64,000 bases of DNA from Mactra quadrangularis (taxonomy: Eukaryota > Mollusca > Bivalvia > Venerida > Mactridae), in the NCBI GenBank assembly GCA_025267735.1, contig CM046299.1, positions 21,908,232 through 21,972,231 of the forward strand. The letters are read 5' to 3'. This document shows, in pieces, positions 39,061-50,900 of this stretch. The notes beneath the pieces are model-generated. The model was not told the origin of the DNA, searched no databases, and saw only the letters and a program-made list of their open reading frames with translations. A program made the translations under genes and the position numbers. How positions within the stretch are numbered: position 1 is the first letter of the stretch; each line of letters begins with the position of its first letter.

Positions 39061-40380
39061 AAAAAAAAAAAAAACACATTCATACGTATTCGTTACATGT
39101 TGATTTATTGAAGAATATAGAATGAAGAATGAAATAGGCCTTTTATAGTTTGCATTTAAGTTTTACTATGGTTATCTTAGATATTTACAAAGGGAGGTAA
39201 CTCTGTCTGATTGTTAAAATATATCTACTTTAAAAGTTAACTTGTGCCCTTAATAATACTATAGTTTCATTATTATTTCTGAATAATTGACTTCTATTAT
39301 GTAATATTGCCTAACCAACATCCTACTTTACAACACACTTTTAACTCATATAATTTCAACATAATTCAATATTGTTTTATAAATGATTCTGAAATAAAAA
39401 AAACAAAAACGTTTTAAGACTGTTTTATTCATTTTATTTTTTATTCGAATATTTACCAAAATATTTATAGATATCTCATGTTAGCTGGATCTATTTTGAG
39501 TTCATCTTTAATTTTGGCTGTCAAGACCTTGTAGATTATTAATTGATTCCGCCGTCCATGACACTACTAATCCTAATAATATTTGTTTACCAAAACCTTA
39601 ACTGAATACTTAAGCAATCGTACGAAAATTGCTAAAGTACATTTTACACTTAATATACCTAGCGTATTCTCTTTAAAATTATTTTCCGCATATTTGCGGT
39701 GACGTTTTTACAAAGGCTGTATATATGATATGTTCATATTATCCTGTCATATTATCATATTAAAAATGTATATAATATATCCTTATTAGGCATTAGCTGA
39801 ATTAAGCTTTAGGCCATTTCCATCAAGATGGCTAAGGCAAAATACATTTTATACATAATAATACTACTTATATTCAAACGCATTTAATCATAATTTATCA
39901 CTTCTTTGAATCGTGAAAATTACCCAACAAAAGTATTCAAATTTCACTTGTAGAATTATCCTTATGTAACCAATATTTCTTCCACAAAATATAGAGCACG
40001 TAAGTTTTTGACTTACTGAATTATTTAAATCAGTTGAGTCGTTGTGAATATAACGACTGGTTTAATGGTATAATTTTACATATTCAAAAAAGTGTCTTTA
40101 GTCAAAAGGATATAATGTATAAATACTTGTACACATTTTGTTATAAGTAATTCCAATAAAGATATTGCTTCCATTTTTTAATACAAAGGTATTATACATG
40201 ACTTTAAGATAGTATTATAGAAAACATAATCACCGCACGTCATTATGTTTAATACACATGTATATATCTTTAGTAGAAAGATCAGATACAAATACAATTT
40301 ACAGATAAGATTTTGTTTTGACTTATTTTACTGTATAATAATTTTGTACAAAATGTTGTCTTAAGTCAAATAGATTCTTA
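39061..40380. other. AT-rich intergenic DNA
   Basis: It begins with a poly(A) run (39,061-39,074). GGGAGGTAACTC occurs at 39,191. No exon equivalent to gene B's signal-peptide exon is found here, although it would be expected upstream of gene A. Confidence 0.5.
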
Positions 40381-40646
40381 GGCGGATTCAGCGGTGGTCA
40401 GGTGGGTCGGGACCCCTCTCAGAAATTTTCAAAATGTACCATGAGTATATTGTTTAACTGTAAGCCATTTTTAAGTTACAAAAAGCAGTTTTCTCTAGTA
40501 GGCCTGTTGATATTTTTTATTATTATATTATTTATATGTTGCGTTATTCTGCTAACAATATATACTGTGGTAGGAAAGTTGGAACCACCCCCCCCCCTAA
40601 AATAGCTTGGATCCCCCAGGAAAAAATCCTGGATTCGCCCCTTGGA
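40381..40646. mobile_element. MITE-like repeat, ~266 bp
   Basis: The ends GGCGGATTCAGCGG and CCTGGATTCGCCCC are imperfect inverse copies. The interior has C(14)-type runs and GGATCC. The 67-codon frame at 40,402-40,605 lies wholly inside and is not a gene. Confidence 0.5.
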
Positions 40647-40812
40647 TTTTATATATTATGCAAGTTCTTATTTAATACAAAGGGCTTGCTTCCGTTTTAA
40701 CTACGATGTAATACGAATTTAGTAGACCGACTTACACAGCAAGACAATCAATCGCAGGCAATGCTATTTCATTTATCGTTGTAACTGCATATTCATATCA
40801 GATATTTTGTAG

Positions 40813-40921
40813 ACGTTGTATACATACTCACAAAAGAAGAATATACATATTTAGATGCTGTTCAGATATGTACGCTGGCAACACCAAATCTTATTTTCAA
40901 CAAAACTGGAATCACATCGAA
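40813..40921 (+). pseudogene. Gene A, truncated first-module exon
   Basis: The acceptor TTTTGTAG|ACG matches that of gene B exon 2. The translation includes QICTLATPNLIFNKTG, against QVCTLATPHLVFNENG in gene B. Similarity stops near 40,921, with no donor and no DAWLGY segment. The next ~106 bp look like intron ending at the second-module acceptor, so a deletion appears to have joined mid-exon 2 to intron 4. Confidence 0.75.
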
Positions 40922-41027
40922 AACAAACTTATTTTTTTCTTTAACTTGCATTTTACATTTTTGAAGCATATCTTTGTTGCTTAATTCACTTTCAAAGTAA
41001 ATTACGATTTATTATAACTACTTGCAG

Positions 41028-41204
41028 ACAAAGACATTGAGCTGTATTATTACCGAAATGATGATTGGATATCTATGACTAGGATATGCTTCGAGAACGG
41101 ACAAATACCGTCAGATTACAATAACATAATTAATTTGACGCCAACACGGACAAGCGCTATCTGGACAGGTATTATACGTAGTGGCGTGGTAAATCAAATC
41201 ACAG
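41028..41204 (+). pseudogene. Gene A, second lectin-like module exon
   Basis: It is bounded by CTTGCAG|AC and ACAG|GTAAGT and is phase 1 on both sides. It is fully open (58 complete codons plus split ends) and includes IPSDYNNIINL and WTGIIRSGVV, closely matching gene B exon 5 (IPSNYNNTKDL, WTGIIRNGVI). It has one cysteine, in RICFENG. Confidence 0.85.
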
Positions 41205-41909
41205 GTAAGTTAGCTAGATGCTAGAGTTATCAAGCACCTTTAAACCATTTGTTCTATTTTTTTTGTCATATGTAGGATGAAATAGAAACATTTGATATAC
41301 AAAGATTACCAGAAGTGATATTTGTCTGTTTACTTATAATTGACAGCCCTTCATGACATATATTTTTATTCTCATTTGAAGGTATTAATAGTGTGTGAAT
41401 TCAATTTCACAGTAATAATGCTTATGGATTAAACAATTGTTTTTTGCTTAACACCACATGTTCAAGTTTTATAATTTACTAATACTTACTTACTGACAAT
41501 ATTTAAAGTCCAAAAACAACCATACACAAATAAAAGTAGTTCATCGATTGTGTCAGTGTAAATTCTGTACACGATCATGTACTCTACAAAAAAATGATTT
41601 CAGTTGCTGTAAGGATTTGAAGCCTTAATGGGAACCATAAAGATATTATGCAGTGAATGCAAATTTTTGAAATGTCATTACAGATTAGGATATTATCACT
41701 GATAAGGCGATCTGTTCTAAATTGATATTCCTGGTTAGACAATTTACCGGATGATTAAATCATATTGGCTATGGTTTTAATTCAATTTAGAAATCGAGAA
41801 TCAACAAAACGTTTAATTACTTATTAATTGTATATTGGTCTTGTTGATTGACTTAGCTCACTACAAAATTCAATTATAAAATAAAAACAAACCGATTATT
41901 TTTTTACAG

Positions 41910-42011
41910 ATGGCAGTATGACAAAGAAATCTGGTTATATTAGTATAACAACAGGAAGGGTTATATTTTCTCATAATGATACAATTAAAAAACGGACATT
42001 ATGTCTCCAAG
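41910..42011 (+). pseudogene. Gene A, juxtamembrane linker exon
   Basis: It is bounded by TTTTTACAG|AT and CCAAG|GTATTG and is phase 1 on both sides, continuing the frame of the preceding exon. It encodes GYISITTGRVIFSHND and a single cysteine in RTLCLQ. No homologous exon is found after gene B exon 5 in this window. Confidence 0.75.
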
Positions 42012-42978
42012 GTATTGTACTACTCCATTTTAATTTCATTTACTTTGTCTATGCACCTTTATAAATATAATTTGTCAAAAGAAATAACAAATTTGGTTTT
42101 ATTTGTTCCTGGAAATTAATATGGCAAACGGCTTCGCACAAGTGTAATATAAAGCTGTGAAGTTGATTCACATAATAATACCCATGATGAACTAGACACA
42201 TCAAAAGTAAAGCATAATTTTTTAATGCAACACACATTAAATTCTGCGAATTATTCTCCGAAAAGTTGATCACTGACAAGTTAAATAAATAACACACCAG
42301 CAGTCTGATTCAATAAATGTATTGACATTTGATAACGCATTCATTGTTCGAGCTACTGGAAACGAACTATACTTAACAACAACTGAATACTTTAAACAAC
42401 CATGGTATACTTCGTACAAAAACAAAAAGCTGTTTATAAAAACAATACAATGAACTAACCCATGACAGGGGATGCTCAGGATGAGATGTTAATTTGTACA
42501 AACTGTGTATGACTTAATTTAAAGCCAATACCAAATTGCACAAGTTTAACGTATAACACATATAATAACATCTAATAGAACGTTTATCAATAAATAAGGA
42601 TGTTTGTAATTTCAGAATATTTTTATTGAATCTTGCTGAGAAGTTGTAGAATTGATAGGGGATTTGTTTCAAAACCTAGATAACCTCGATTTTAGTGCAA
42701 CTGTTATTTATGAATATGAAGTCACCATATTGCCTTAAGCCATTATGGGACGAACTTAAAATTGGAAAAGAAACGAAAACCTTATATTTAAAAAAGGGAT
42801 TAGTTTATGATAATCAGTCATGCAAAACGAATTCAAATTAATCGTACAGATATTTAAAAAGATATTTAGTTGTGTGACTTAAAAAAATTGTGAACTGAAC
42901 AAAATGTAGTTGATTTTAGTAATTGATACATTTTTTTTCGAAAATAACTTTTATGTTTTATTTCATTTTTATTGTCAG

Positions 42979-43069
42979 GGTCATCAGATGTTGGAGCAAT
43001 TGTTGGAGCCACTGTGTCTATTACATTTGTCATCATTTTAGTAATTGTTATTCTTGTTATGTGGAAACG
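42979..43069 (+). pseudogene. Gene A, transmembrane exon
   Basis: It has acceptor ATTGTCAG and donor ACG|GTATAT. It reads SSDVGAIVGATVSITFVIIL then VIVILVMWKR: one hydrophobic helix of about 23 residues followed by basic residues. This is the usual stop-transfer signature of a single-pass type I protein. It enters in phase 1, in frame with the linker exon, and leaves in phase 2. Confidence 0.85.
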
Positions 43070-43493
43070 GTATATGCTAAACTACATTTGGTAATTTTAA
43101 TGAAATGCATTCAAGTGTACATCTTCTTGCAATACAATCTCTGGGCAATATATTCAAAACTCTAGCGAAACCTTAGCTATACAGTTTATAAGGATTTACG
43201 AAACAAGTCTTAAGACCAATCTTATAATACGGGTCTCAATGTTAACTTGTTATCACAAGTCAGACAGGCTATGTACACTAAGTGAAAATTCAAAATATCT
43301 TCAGGTTTACGCATAATAACTGAACGTTTGTTAAAAGTAGCAGGGTCACAATATTTAATATTCTTTCATGAGATTAAATTTTTAGGAATTGGCGTCCTTA
43401 TGGTATGATAGACAGCGATAATACCACAATTTAATTATGCAACAGCAGACGTAGATTAGATATTTCGGTTCTTTTCAATGAAATTTTTGTAGC

Positions 43494-43811
43494 CGTCCGG
43501 CTAGCTCAGTTTGTAACACCCAAGTCAGCTATTCGAGGGGTCAAGGGTTCAATTTCCGGGCGGAGCATACTTTGGATGATTATGGTCAATTATGCCATTA
43601 TTTCTACGGCCATTCTCTCTCATACCAATTCTTCTTGATTATGTAGGGAAGTTGTCAGGTACTCACAAACGTATTCGCTTAGTTGTTGGTTAAAAACTAA
43701 ATCCAGAGACCTATCCTTTCAGGAACATTTATTAAGTTGACTGACCGCCGTTATAAGACCTATAAAATGTGTTGCTACGGCGTTAAACCAAACAAAACAA
43801 ACAAACAAATA
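43494..43811 (+). mobile_element. tRNA-derived SINE, full length, in gene A intron
   Basis: The tRNA-like head CCGTCCGGCTAGCTCAGTTT pairs its first seven bases with CGGGCGG at its end. The A-box is TAGCTCAGTTTG and the B-box is GGGTTCAATTTCC. The body ends GCTACGGCGTTAAACC and an (AAAC)n tail. Other copies lie at 45,791 (reverse) and 57,655 (headless). Confidence 0.8.
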
Positions 43812-43875
43812 AAAGCTTTTCATAGTCCGATTAAGCGTCAAAATATTACTAGTGGTTGAATGATTATTTTTGCAG

Positions 43876-44717
43876 GGGTATAAAACTACCGTTTGCACAA
43901 AAGAAGGTTAAACAACGACCTGAATAAGACAACCAATCCAACGTACATTGTTTCTAGACTAGATATTTGCACTCAAGGTAGATGCGAAACAACCACTTCC
44001 GACTATGCGGAAGTTGATGAAAGCAAAATATCACCAGAATGCATAATGACGCAAGACGAACATGCAAACATGACAAGTTATAGTTCGGATGAGCCACATG
44101 CGTATATCACTCTTGAAATGATAGACGAATGCCCTTATGACACAACTAAAACAACTTCAGCAAGACATGATCAACAAACATCAAATGAATACAATAAAAT
44201 AAGCCTTGAAGAAAGTTCTAGCTATGATCATATTGGTGCACGTGACAACGATTTTAAAACAACTGACTTAGAAAATACTTACCACACAACAACGCTGGCA
44301 ACAATAAGCAGACACAACGGATTTACCAACAATGCTTTTAATAGAAAAGATGAAAGTGACGACGCCTATAATCACACTGAAGATCAGTCACGTAAAACAA
44401 AACGTAACAAGTCGGACAACTCGTATAACGCAACAGCGCTAGGACACTTACGGAACGATCAATGAGTTACCATCATTGCATTCAATAGTAATGGTGTATG
44501 AGACGACACCTATAATAACATTGGTGACTAGCCTGGTGAAAATGATCTGCCACTTACGGATTATCCGTATAATACAACAATGCTTGCTAATTCACAGACA
44601 TATGGTATCAAAAACTCTGCCTTTAACAACAATTAGGACACATACAATCATATTGATGGTCAAGATCCTAACATCAGACCTTCATTCACAGACAATGACT
44701 ATGCCACTTTGAAGTAG
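43876..44717 (+). pseudogene. Gene A, tyrosine-rich cytoplasmic tail exon
   Basis: From about 43,904 one frame runs to TGA at 44,463. It holds SDYAEV (43,998), AYITLEM (tyrosine 44,103), NEYNKI (tyrosine 44,190) and SSYDHI (tyrosine 44,223). The first and last fit the ITIM pattern S/I/V/L-x-Y-x-x-I/V/L. The same frame continues past stops at 44,463, 44,499, 44,529 and 44,634 with convincing tail-like sequence (DDTYNNI, DYPYNTT, DTYNHIDG) to a final TAG at 44,715 after NDYATLK. Splicing to the first acceptor (43,875) gives another frame, which ends after 17 codons. Only an acceptor at 43,903 would keep the tail in frame. I infer a frameshift near 43,907-43,925. Confidence 0.7.
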
Positions 44718-45341
44718 TGAGTTTATTTCCCAACACAGATCTTTTTAGTGTTATATATGACAAATAATAGTGTTATTGTAAACGTGACTTGTTATTGAAC
44801 GAGAATAGTATTTCTACGTGATGAAGTCTTGAAAAGCAAAATCGGTTTACTTTAATGGATAACTGGATTGGTTAATGCGTTATATCAAAGTACAATTTTA
44901 TTTACACTCAAAAGATAAGGTGTTTTTTATTAATTAAAACCATGATCAGGAAATTGATTGATTTAAAATAAAAATGAAACCGCTAAACTTTTGAACACTA
45001 CTTAATGCATGTTAAGTGTTAATATATATGTTTGTGTTTTCATGTAAATTTTCATTTTTAAAGAAGTTATTAAATTTGTAAAATATATGTAATCGAGACG
45101 TCAATTTTCCAAAGCTTCATATTAATTGTAGAGTTACTATTGTTTTCATAACTCTTATCATTCTAATCATCACCATTTATAAACATGGCATAAAACATCA
45201 TTATTTGATTGTTAAGATATGAAATGTAATCAACTTACAATTTATAATTGACTTGTTTACCTGTGGTTGTGTATGTTAATTACTCTATGATTATAAATAC
45301 TGCACACTTATAAACCTGTTCTTCCTTGTATAATGTTGAAT

Positions 45342-45347
45342 AATAAA
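45342..45347 (+). terminator. Poly(A) signal of gene A
   Basis: AATAAA is followed within 15 bases by an A run, about 0.6 kb after the last tail codon, with nothing coding between. Confidence 0.5.
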
Positions 45348-45790
45348 TATTCACAAAAAAAACTGTATTTTATCATGTTTCAAACAACCAAAAATAACAT
45401 AGAAAACACGGTGGGGAAAATAATAGCCATAGGAAGTAAACACCTGATAAAAATTACTTCGATCACGATATTATTTAGGAATGTAAACATGTACATGTGA
45501 TCAGATTTATCAGAATATATTTGTTAATTTAAATAAAAAACATTTACGTAATCCGTCTTACTGGAATAACTTTCTTACATCATGTAATGTTTCTGTCTAC
45601 TTTTAAGTCTAGGCTTGGACGTTTCAAGCAGTTTTAACCATGTGTCTTATTGTTTAAGCATTTGAAACATCATCGTTTCATAAATATAAATATGTTCAAA
45701 ATTATTCGTGGCAAATGGTCCGAGATTGTCAAATGATGTCTGTGTGACTTACACCTGGTCTTGTACAGCAAAAGAAAAAAGTGATTTGTT
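45348..45790. other. Intergenic spacer between gene A and gene B
   Basis: No exon is seen. A remnant of the MITE family (ATTCGTGGCAAATGGTCCGA) lies near 45,703-45,724. Confidence 0.45.
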
Positions 45791-46091
45791 CGTTGGGTTA
45801 AACGCCGTAGCATAACATTATATAGGTCATGAAACGGTGGTCAGGCAACCTACTCACTCCTCCTGGAAAGGCTTAATCTCTGGATTTAGCTGTTAATCAA
45901 CTACTAAGCCCATAATTTCGTCAGTGACTGATAACTGCCCAACATAATTAAAAGTCATTGGTAGAAGGGAGAATGGCCGAAGAAATAATTTCACGACCAA
46001 GCTCCACGATAATATGCCCCGCCCGGGAATCGAACCCACGACCCATAGATTAGTAGACTTGCGTGCTACCAACTGAGCGTTAGACTATCTA
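45791..46091 (-). mobile_element. tRNA-derived SINE, reverse copy
   Basis: On the minus strand the tRNA-like head carries A-box CTCAGTTGGTAGC and B-box GGGTTCGATTCCC. The 3' end is GCTACGGCGTTTAACCC. It belongs to the same family as 43,494 but has a better preserved head. Confidence 0.8.
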
Positions 46092-47301
46092 ATGGATGAT
46101 AATGTTGGTAAGATGTTGAATAAAAGATTGCAAGTAATGCTTAAACTAAAACCGATTGTCGTATCCATTAAATGTTTTTTTCACTTGACCGTGCTTTAAG
46201 TTTAACAAATATCTTATCAAAAGAACAACTATCCACTTCGTAAAACTTCAAATTGTAACTGTTAGGTAGATAATTTACACCAACATTTATAAATGCATAG
46301 ATATCATTATAATGCCATTTCAAATACAGCCTTATTAGGAACTTACATACAAAAAGAAATAACTAAGTCTTAAAATGTATTAACCATTCACATTACCCTA
46401 GCTTAAAGAAATCCCCATTTTTACCAACCTTTGTGACTTATTACCTGTAACTGTAGAATATATGATACATGTACATCCAGTTATAATCAAAGCGCTGATA
46501 GCGCTGCCCGGACATGGATTTACAGGGCAAAATTTAGTGGTGTCCTTAGAAAAAGGACTTGCGGGGTCTAAAGTTCACAAATAAATTGTGTAACGAAAAA
46601 TCATGACGCTGATACCGCCCGCAGAGAAATGCTAATCAATCGTTCATGATTTACCACAGGTATATGATCTAATTTTAGACGGTGGAAATTATCACATATC
46701 GTTGTACTGAACCTGACTGCGCGTCAGTCGAATGTCTACGTCCGCGACATTTTTTTATGCGATTCAGAATATGTTGCTCACTAACACCTGAATTGCTTAC
46801 GCAATCCACGTCAAAAAAGACAACAGAATTCAGAAGGAACTCCTAGATTTGATAGTCTTGTTTACTCATATCTTCATGAATAGCATTTGTCTTCTGAACA
46901 GTTTTAGGTGGATCAGGAACATTTGTGATTGATTTATGCTAGAGTAACACAATACGAATTACTTGTTTAGTCTCATCAGTAAATGTTACGCTATATTATA
47001 TGTTTTAGCAAACCAGACACACGTTGTCTTGTTAGGAAACATTCCAAATTTTAAGAGAATGTATATAAAAAGTCTGTCAGGTAATACATTTGTTTGTCTG
47101 TTGCAACGCAATGATAATAGTAAATGCAGAATTAAGGAAAATAAACTAGGGTCAAGCCATCGAGCATGATAATGTCATATAGCAACTACGACTACTTGTC
47201 CATACATATGAATCAATTTTGCTTTGTTCATTTAGTAAATAAAATGTAAAGAATCTAACGCTTGTGGTATCATATATGACAATATCGTCTGGATTGTTTA
47301 T
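46092..47301. other. Intergenic DNA upstream of gene B
   Basis: No gene is recognised. A 68-codon + frame at 46,963-47,169 has no signal, domain or splice context. Confidence 0.5.
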
Positions 47302-47525
47302 CTTCTAGTCATTGTAATGAATGAACATCTTTATATATTTCGAGACCCACTGACATCATCAATTTGATTATAAAATTTCTCCTTTCATTGAATGTACTTG
47401 TAGATATATTGAACTTCTAGTCATTGTAATGAATGAACATCTTTATATATTTCGAGACCCACTGACATCATCAATTTGATTATAAAATTTCTCCTTTCAT
47501 TGAATGTACTTGTAGATATATTGAT
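47302..47525. repeat. 112-bp exact-looking tandem duplication
   Basis: CTTCTAGTCATTGTAATGAA starts at 47,302 and again at 47,414. The two 112-bp copies look identical by eye. It lies 230 bp upstream of gene B's TATA-like box. Confidence 0.9.
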
Positions 47526-47752
47526 ACTGAAACTATGAGTATGTATTACATGTATTTGAAATATCGATCAAGAAAATCCTGAAAAATGGTGAAGTATGAC
47601 GTTGAATGAAACAAGTAAATAGTTTAAGTTTAGATTGTAATCTGTTTTGCATTCAAAACTTGTAAGTTTAATATACAAAATATATTGCTGTCGAAAACTT
47701 CCCGTTTCAAAATAGCGTACTTTTATATCACACGTTAAAAAGATATTTGATG

Positions 47753-47760
47753 TATATAAA
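47753..47760 (+). promoter_or_regulatory. TATA-like box of gene B
   Basis: TATATAAA lies 77 bp before the start codon at 47,837, leaving room for a transcription start near 47,785. It is positioned as expected, but in DNA this AT-rich the motif alone is weak. Confidence 0.4.
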
Positions 47761-47836
47761 CCTGTTTATAAATCTCATTTACACTATAACTAAATGAAAG
47801 ATAGTGAAGGTCGGGTAAACAAGCAAACACAAAAAT

Positions 47837-47900
47837 ATGGATTTACAAAATATATTAAAGAATGTGTTTTGTTTGTTATTAATAGCTGTGCATAAAACAG
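47837..47900 (+). CDS. Gene B exon 1: signal peptide
   Basis: ATG opens MDLQNILKNVFCLLLIAVHK, a short polar start followed by a hydrophobic core, typical of secretion signals. The donor is ACAG|GTATGG. One base is left over, and with AC of exon 2 it makes an aspartate codon. The start was chosen because it is the only ATG giving a signal peptide in phase with exon 2. Confidence 0.8.
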
Positions 47901-50900
47901 GTATGGCGATATTATTTTGCTTCAATTTTCTCACATTTACCTAAAAGTATATACATGTCAATGGTGTAAACGATCTGAACAGCTATGTATCAATGTTTAT
48001 TTATTTTTAGCCGGATGTTTCAACGAAGAAATCCGCGAAAACTTTTCCGAAACATTGGCGGGCGGGCGGGCGGGCGTCTTGTGTTAACGTAAGTTTTTCT
48101 TTTGCATATATTTCTGCCATTTATTGTCATATCTTTATAAAACTTCATAGAATGATAACATAACATGTGATGAACAGAAATAGAAAGTAACCACAACTCT
48201 ATCTGCCTTTATTATAGATAATTTTTCTTTGTAATTTTTGCGTTTAAGTTTTTAAATCCGGCTTAAATTTCGTGTTACTGTTAGATTGGTGTTTACCTAG
48301 ATAAAAAATGTGATAAGTCGTGCCTACGTTGAATTATTCTTTATCTTTGTTAATTTCCTTAACTTATTCTAGGCTGATTAGTTCTCTTTGACGAAATAAC
48401 TTGAATTCATGTGCAGTGTAAAGGTGACAAAAGTTGAATTACTAGGTATTATGTTATCAATTTTGTAGAAATAACCAAGCCTTAAAAATGTGGTTTTTTT
48501 TATTTTTTGCATTCCAAAGTGACAAATCGAAACCAAAAGTAGGATTTTGTTGTCAATACTGTCTAACCTCTTCACAAAACCACTTTCCGGAAATCCATAA
48601 AAGTGGCTTTGTTGACAAAATCTGGAAATAGTGCGTTCTTACAAAACGACACCATTTTAAAGAAATTGACAATATGTCAAATTTAAACTCACAAAGTCAA
48701 ACAGACTAAGTTGGATTTGATTATGTTGTCTCTAACTCATGTGATATTTGGTAACTTCGCGATTTTAGGCACTTTTCAAACAAATGCATCTTTTATCTTA
48801 TCACTTAGGATTTAAGTGCACAAGAGAAGATTAACATGTCGTACAAGTCTAGAATTTTTTTATAAATCGTTTACAATTGTCATGTAATATCTTTAGTTAA
48901 ACTTAGTTAACCCACTAGTAAAGAAAAATATTTGAAAAAAAAAGAACTACATATTGTTAAGATACCTATATCTAGATATATTTTTTATACTAAATGTGCT
49001 TTTCACATTATTTTGTAGACGCTAGTTTTACCCTAACAGAAAATAAATATACATGGTCTGAATCTACTCAAGTGTGTACATTGGCAACACCACATCTTGT
49101 GTTCAACGAAAATGGTACCACACCAGATCGGGCAAATTTACCTCATGTAGATGCATGGTTAGGTTACACTGAAAAAATAACACCATTTGAGTATTTTGGT
49201 AAGACTTTTGTATAATAAATGTTAGAGTACTTTCTATACCATTTTTATTCCAATACTAATATTCTATACAGAAACACAATTGAATTCGGTCATTTCTAAC
49301 AAAAAACATCAAAAGGTATGAAAAGTATGGACATGGTTGTTGTATTTTTATTTTAACTTCTCGAGTACCTTTCCTACTTAATAACAATAAATATGAAGAT
49401 GTAGATAAAGTAACAAAAAGTTCTTTTGCAAAGAAAGGTAAATCTTTGATGCAAACACATTAAAACAGATGTGGTTAACACCGATCTTACTTTTGTTCTT
49501 CAGCAATATCTGCATTGGATGAAAGAAAATGTTACAATCGATATATTGTGCATACATGTTCATAAACACTGCCCTTCAAAAGCTTCTGCACATTAGCATT
49601 TATTTTGTGCTGCATGTAAATACACTTTCAAAAAGGTGTCAAAGCAGTTTCCAAATCGTGTCATTTTTCATATGAATTTGAAATCACAAAAATATCTCAT
49701 ATTTGATGTTGGGTCATTGAGATACATTGACCATAGTTTTTGAGGCAGATAGATACTGTTTGCTGCAACTCGAAAAATAAAATGTTCAAGTTGAATTTGT
49801 TTCCATTCCACGAATAATGTGCAAAATAATTATTAAGATAATGATTATTCAAACTCGAACATGAAAATAATAGCAAATTAATTAATTATACTGTTTAAGA
49901 ACGGGAAGGTCATGTATGTGGCAATTTGATTAAAACCCGATTTAAAATTTTACCGCTCGCAAACACGCTAATTTAGATATGGCCTTTTCCAAACGAAGGT
50001 CACTTTCAGGCGACCTTTTCTCATCATAATATTCATGACGAAATTGTTATGATACGTAACTGGTTTACATCGTCTACGTCATGCAATTTGAAATGAACCA
50101 CCCAATTGCAGACTGTGAATAATACCGCTGTTAAATTTGCATGCAAACCTTGGTCTAAAAATAGAAATTACGAAATCAAAATGTGATTAATAATGTTTTC
50201 GTCTAGATGAAAGCTACGCATTGATTGGTCGACACAAAGTTCATCTCGATGTGACCTTGCATTGACTAACTAGAGATCCAGTACGACAACGCGAGTAGAA
50301 CAGGATCTCTGTTTACGGAGATTGTGTATGTGGTAAAGCATCCGATCGTATATATTTTCGATATTTAAAAAAAACAATATACCGTTAAGTACAGATTCAA
50401 ACTTTCTTTCATATAAGGATGTGCTAATTGCCATTAAATTATGACTCAGACTCTTCTTTTGTTTAAGGATGCGCATTGAAGTCTGACCTCAAACTCAATA
50501 CAGTAAATTTTACAACAGAAGGAGATCCTGGAAAATGTTGGTCAGCTTGTAATAGTGTTGAACTTGAAGCAGTAGCTGTTTATGATAATGAGGTAATACG
50601 TACTAGTATACGCTTCATAATAATATTTAGTAATTTTTGTGACATCTGGTAGATCTGTTTTTTATAAACGATTGTACATCTAATATGCTTTATTGGTTAA
50701 CAGATATTATTTATATTGTACATGAATATAGCTTTTTATATCAATTATTGCTGACTGCCAAGAGATCTTTCCACTAGTTATAGGTATCACATTGTAAATG
50801 TCAGATACACTCTATGTGGTTTATTATATAAATGCCCTTGGAAAATTTTAACCATCTAGTCCATTCAATACAACTTTTGACCTAGACAAAATTGCAACAG

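Larger units (their letters stand above)
40813..45347 (+). pseudogene. Gene A: damaged paralogue of the WSC/lectin-like receptor
   Basis: This is the upstream member of a tandem pair on the + strand. Visible exons are a broken first-module exon (40,813), a second-module exon (41,028-41,204), a linker exon (41,910-42,011), a transmembrane exon (42,979-43,069), a tail exon (about 43,876-44,717) and a poly(A) signal (45,342). Compared with gene B, it lacks the signal-peptide exon and both WSC exons. The first-module exon is cut in mid-sequence with no donor. The tail is out of frame with the transmembrane exon unless a downstream acceptor is used, and it contains four in-frame stops before its apparent true end. 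I infer a pseudogene. A shortened product from alternative splicing cannot be excluded. Its value is that it shows the membrane anchor and tyrosine-rich tail that gene B is expected to have. Confidence 0.75.

Noticed and set aside
40402..40605. 67-codon frame with a hydrophobic stretch, considered as gene A's signal or membrane exon
   Set aside because: It lies wholly inside a MITE-like repeat with inverted ends, has the wrong phase for the next exon, and shows no similarity to gene B exon 1.
46022..46091. tRNA gene on the minus strand
   Set aside because: The A- and B-boxes are good, but the sequence continues into a SINE body with the family tail, and the cloverleaf is degraded.
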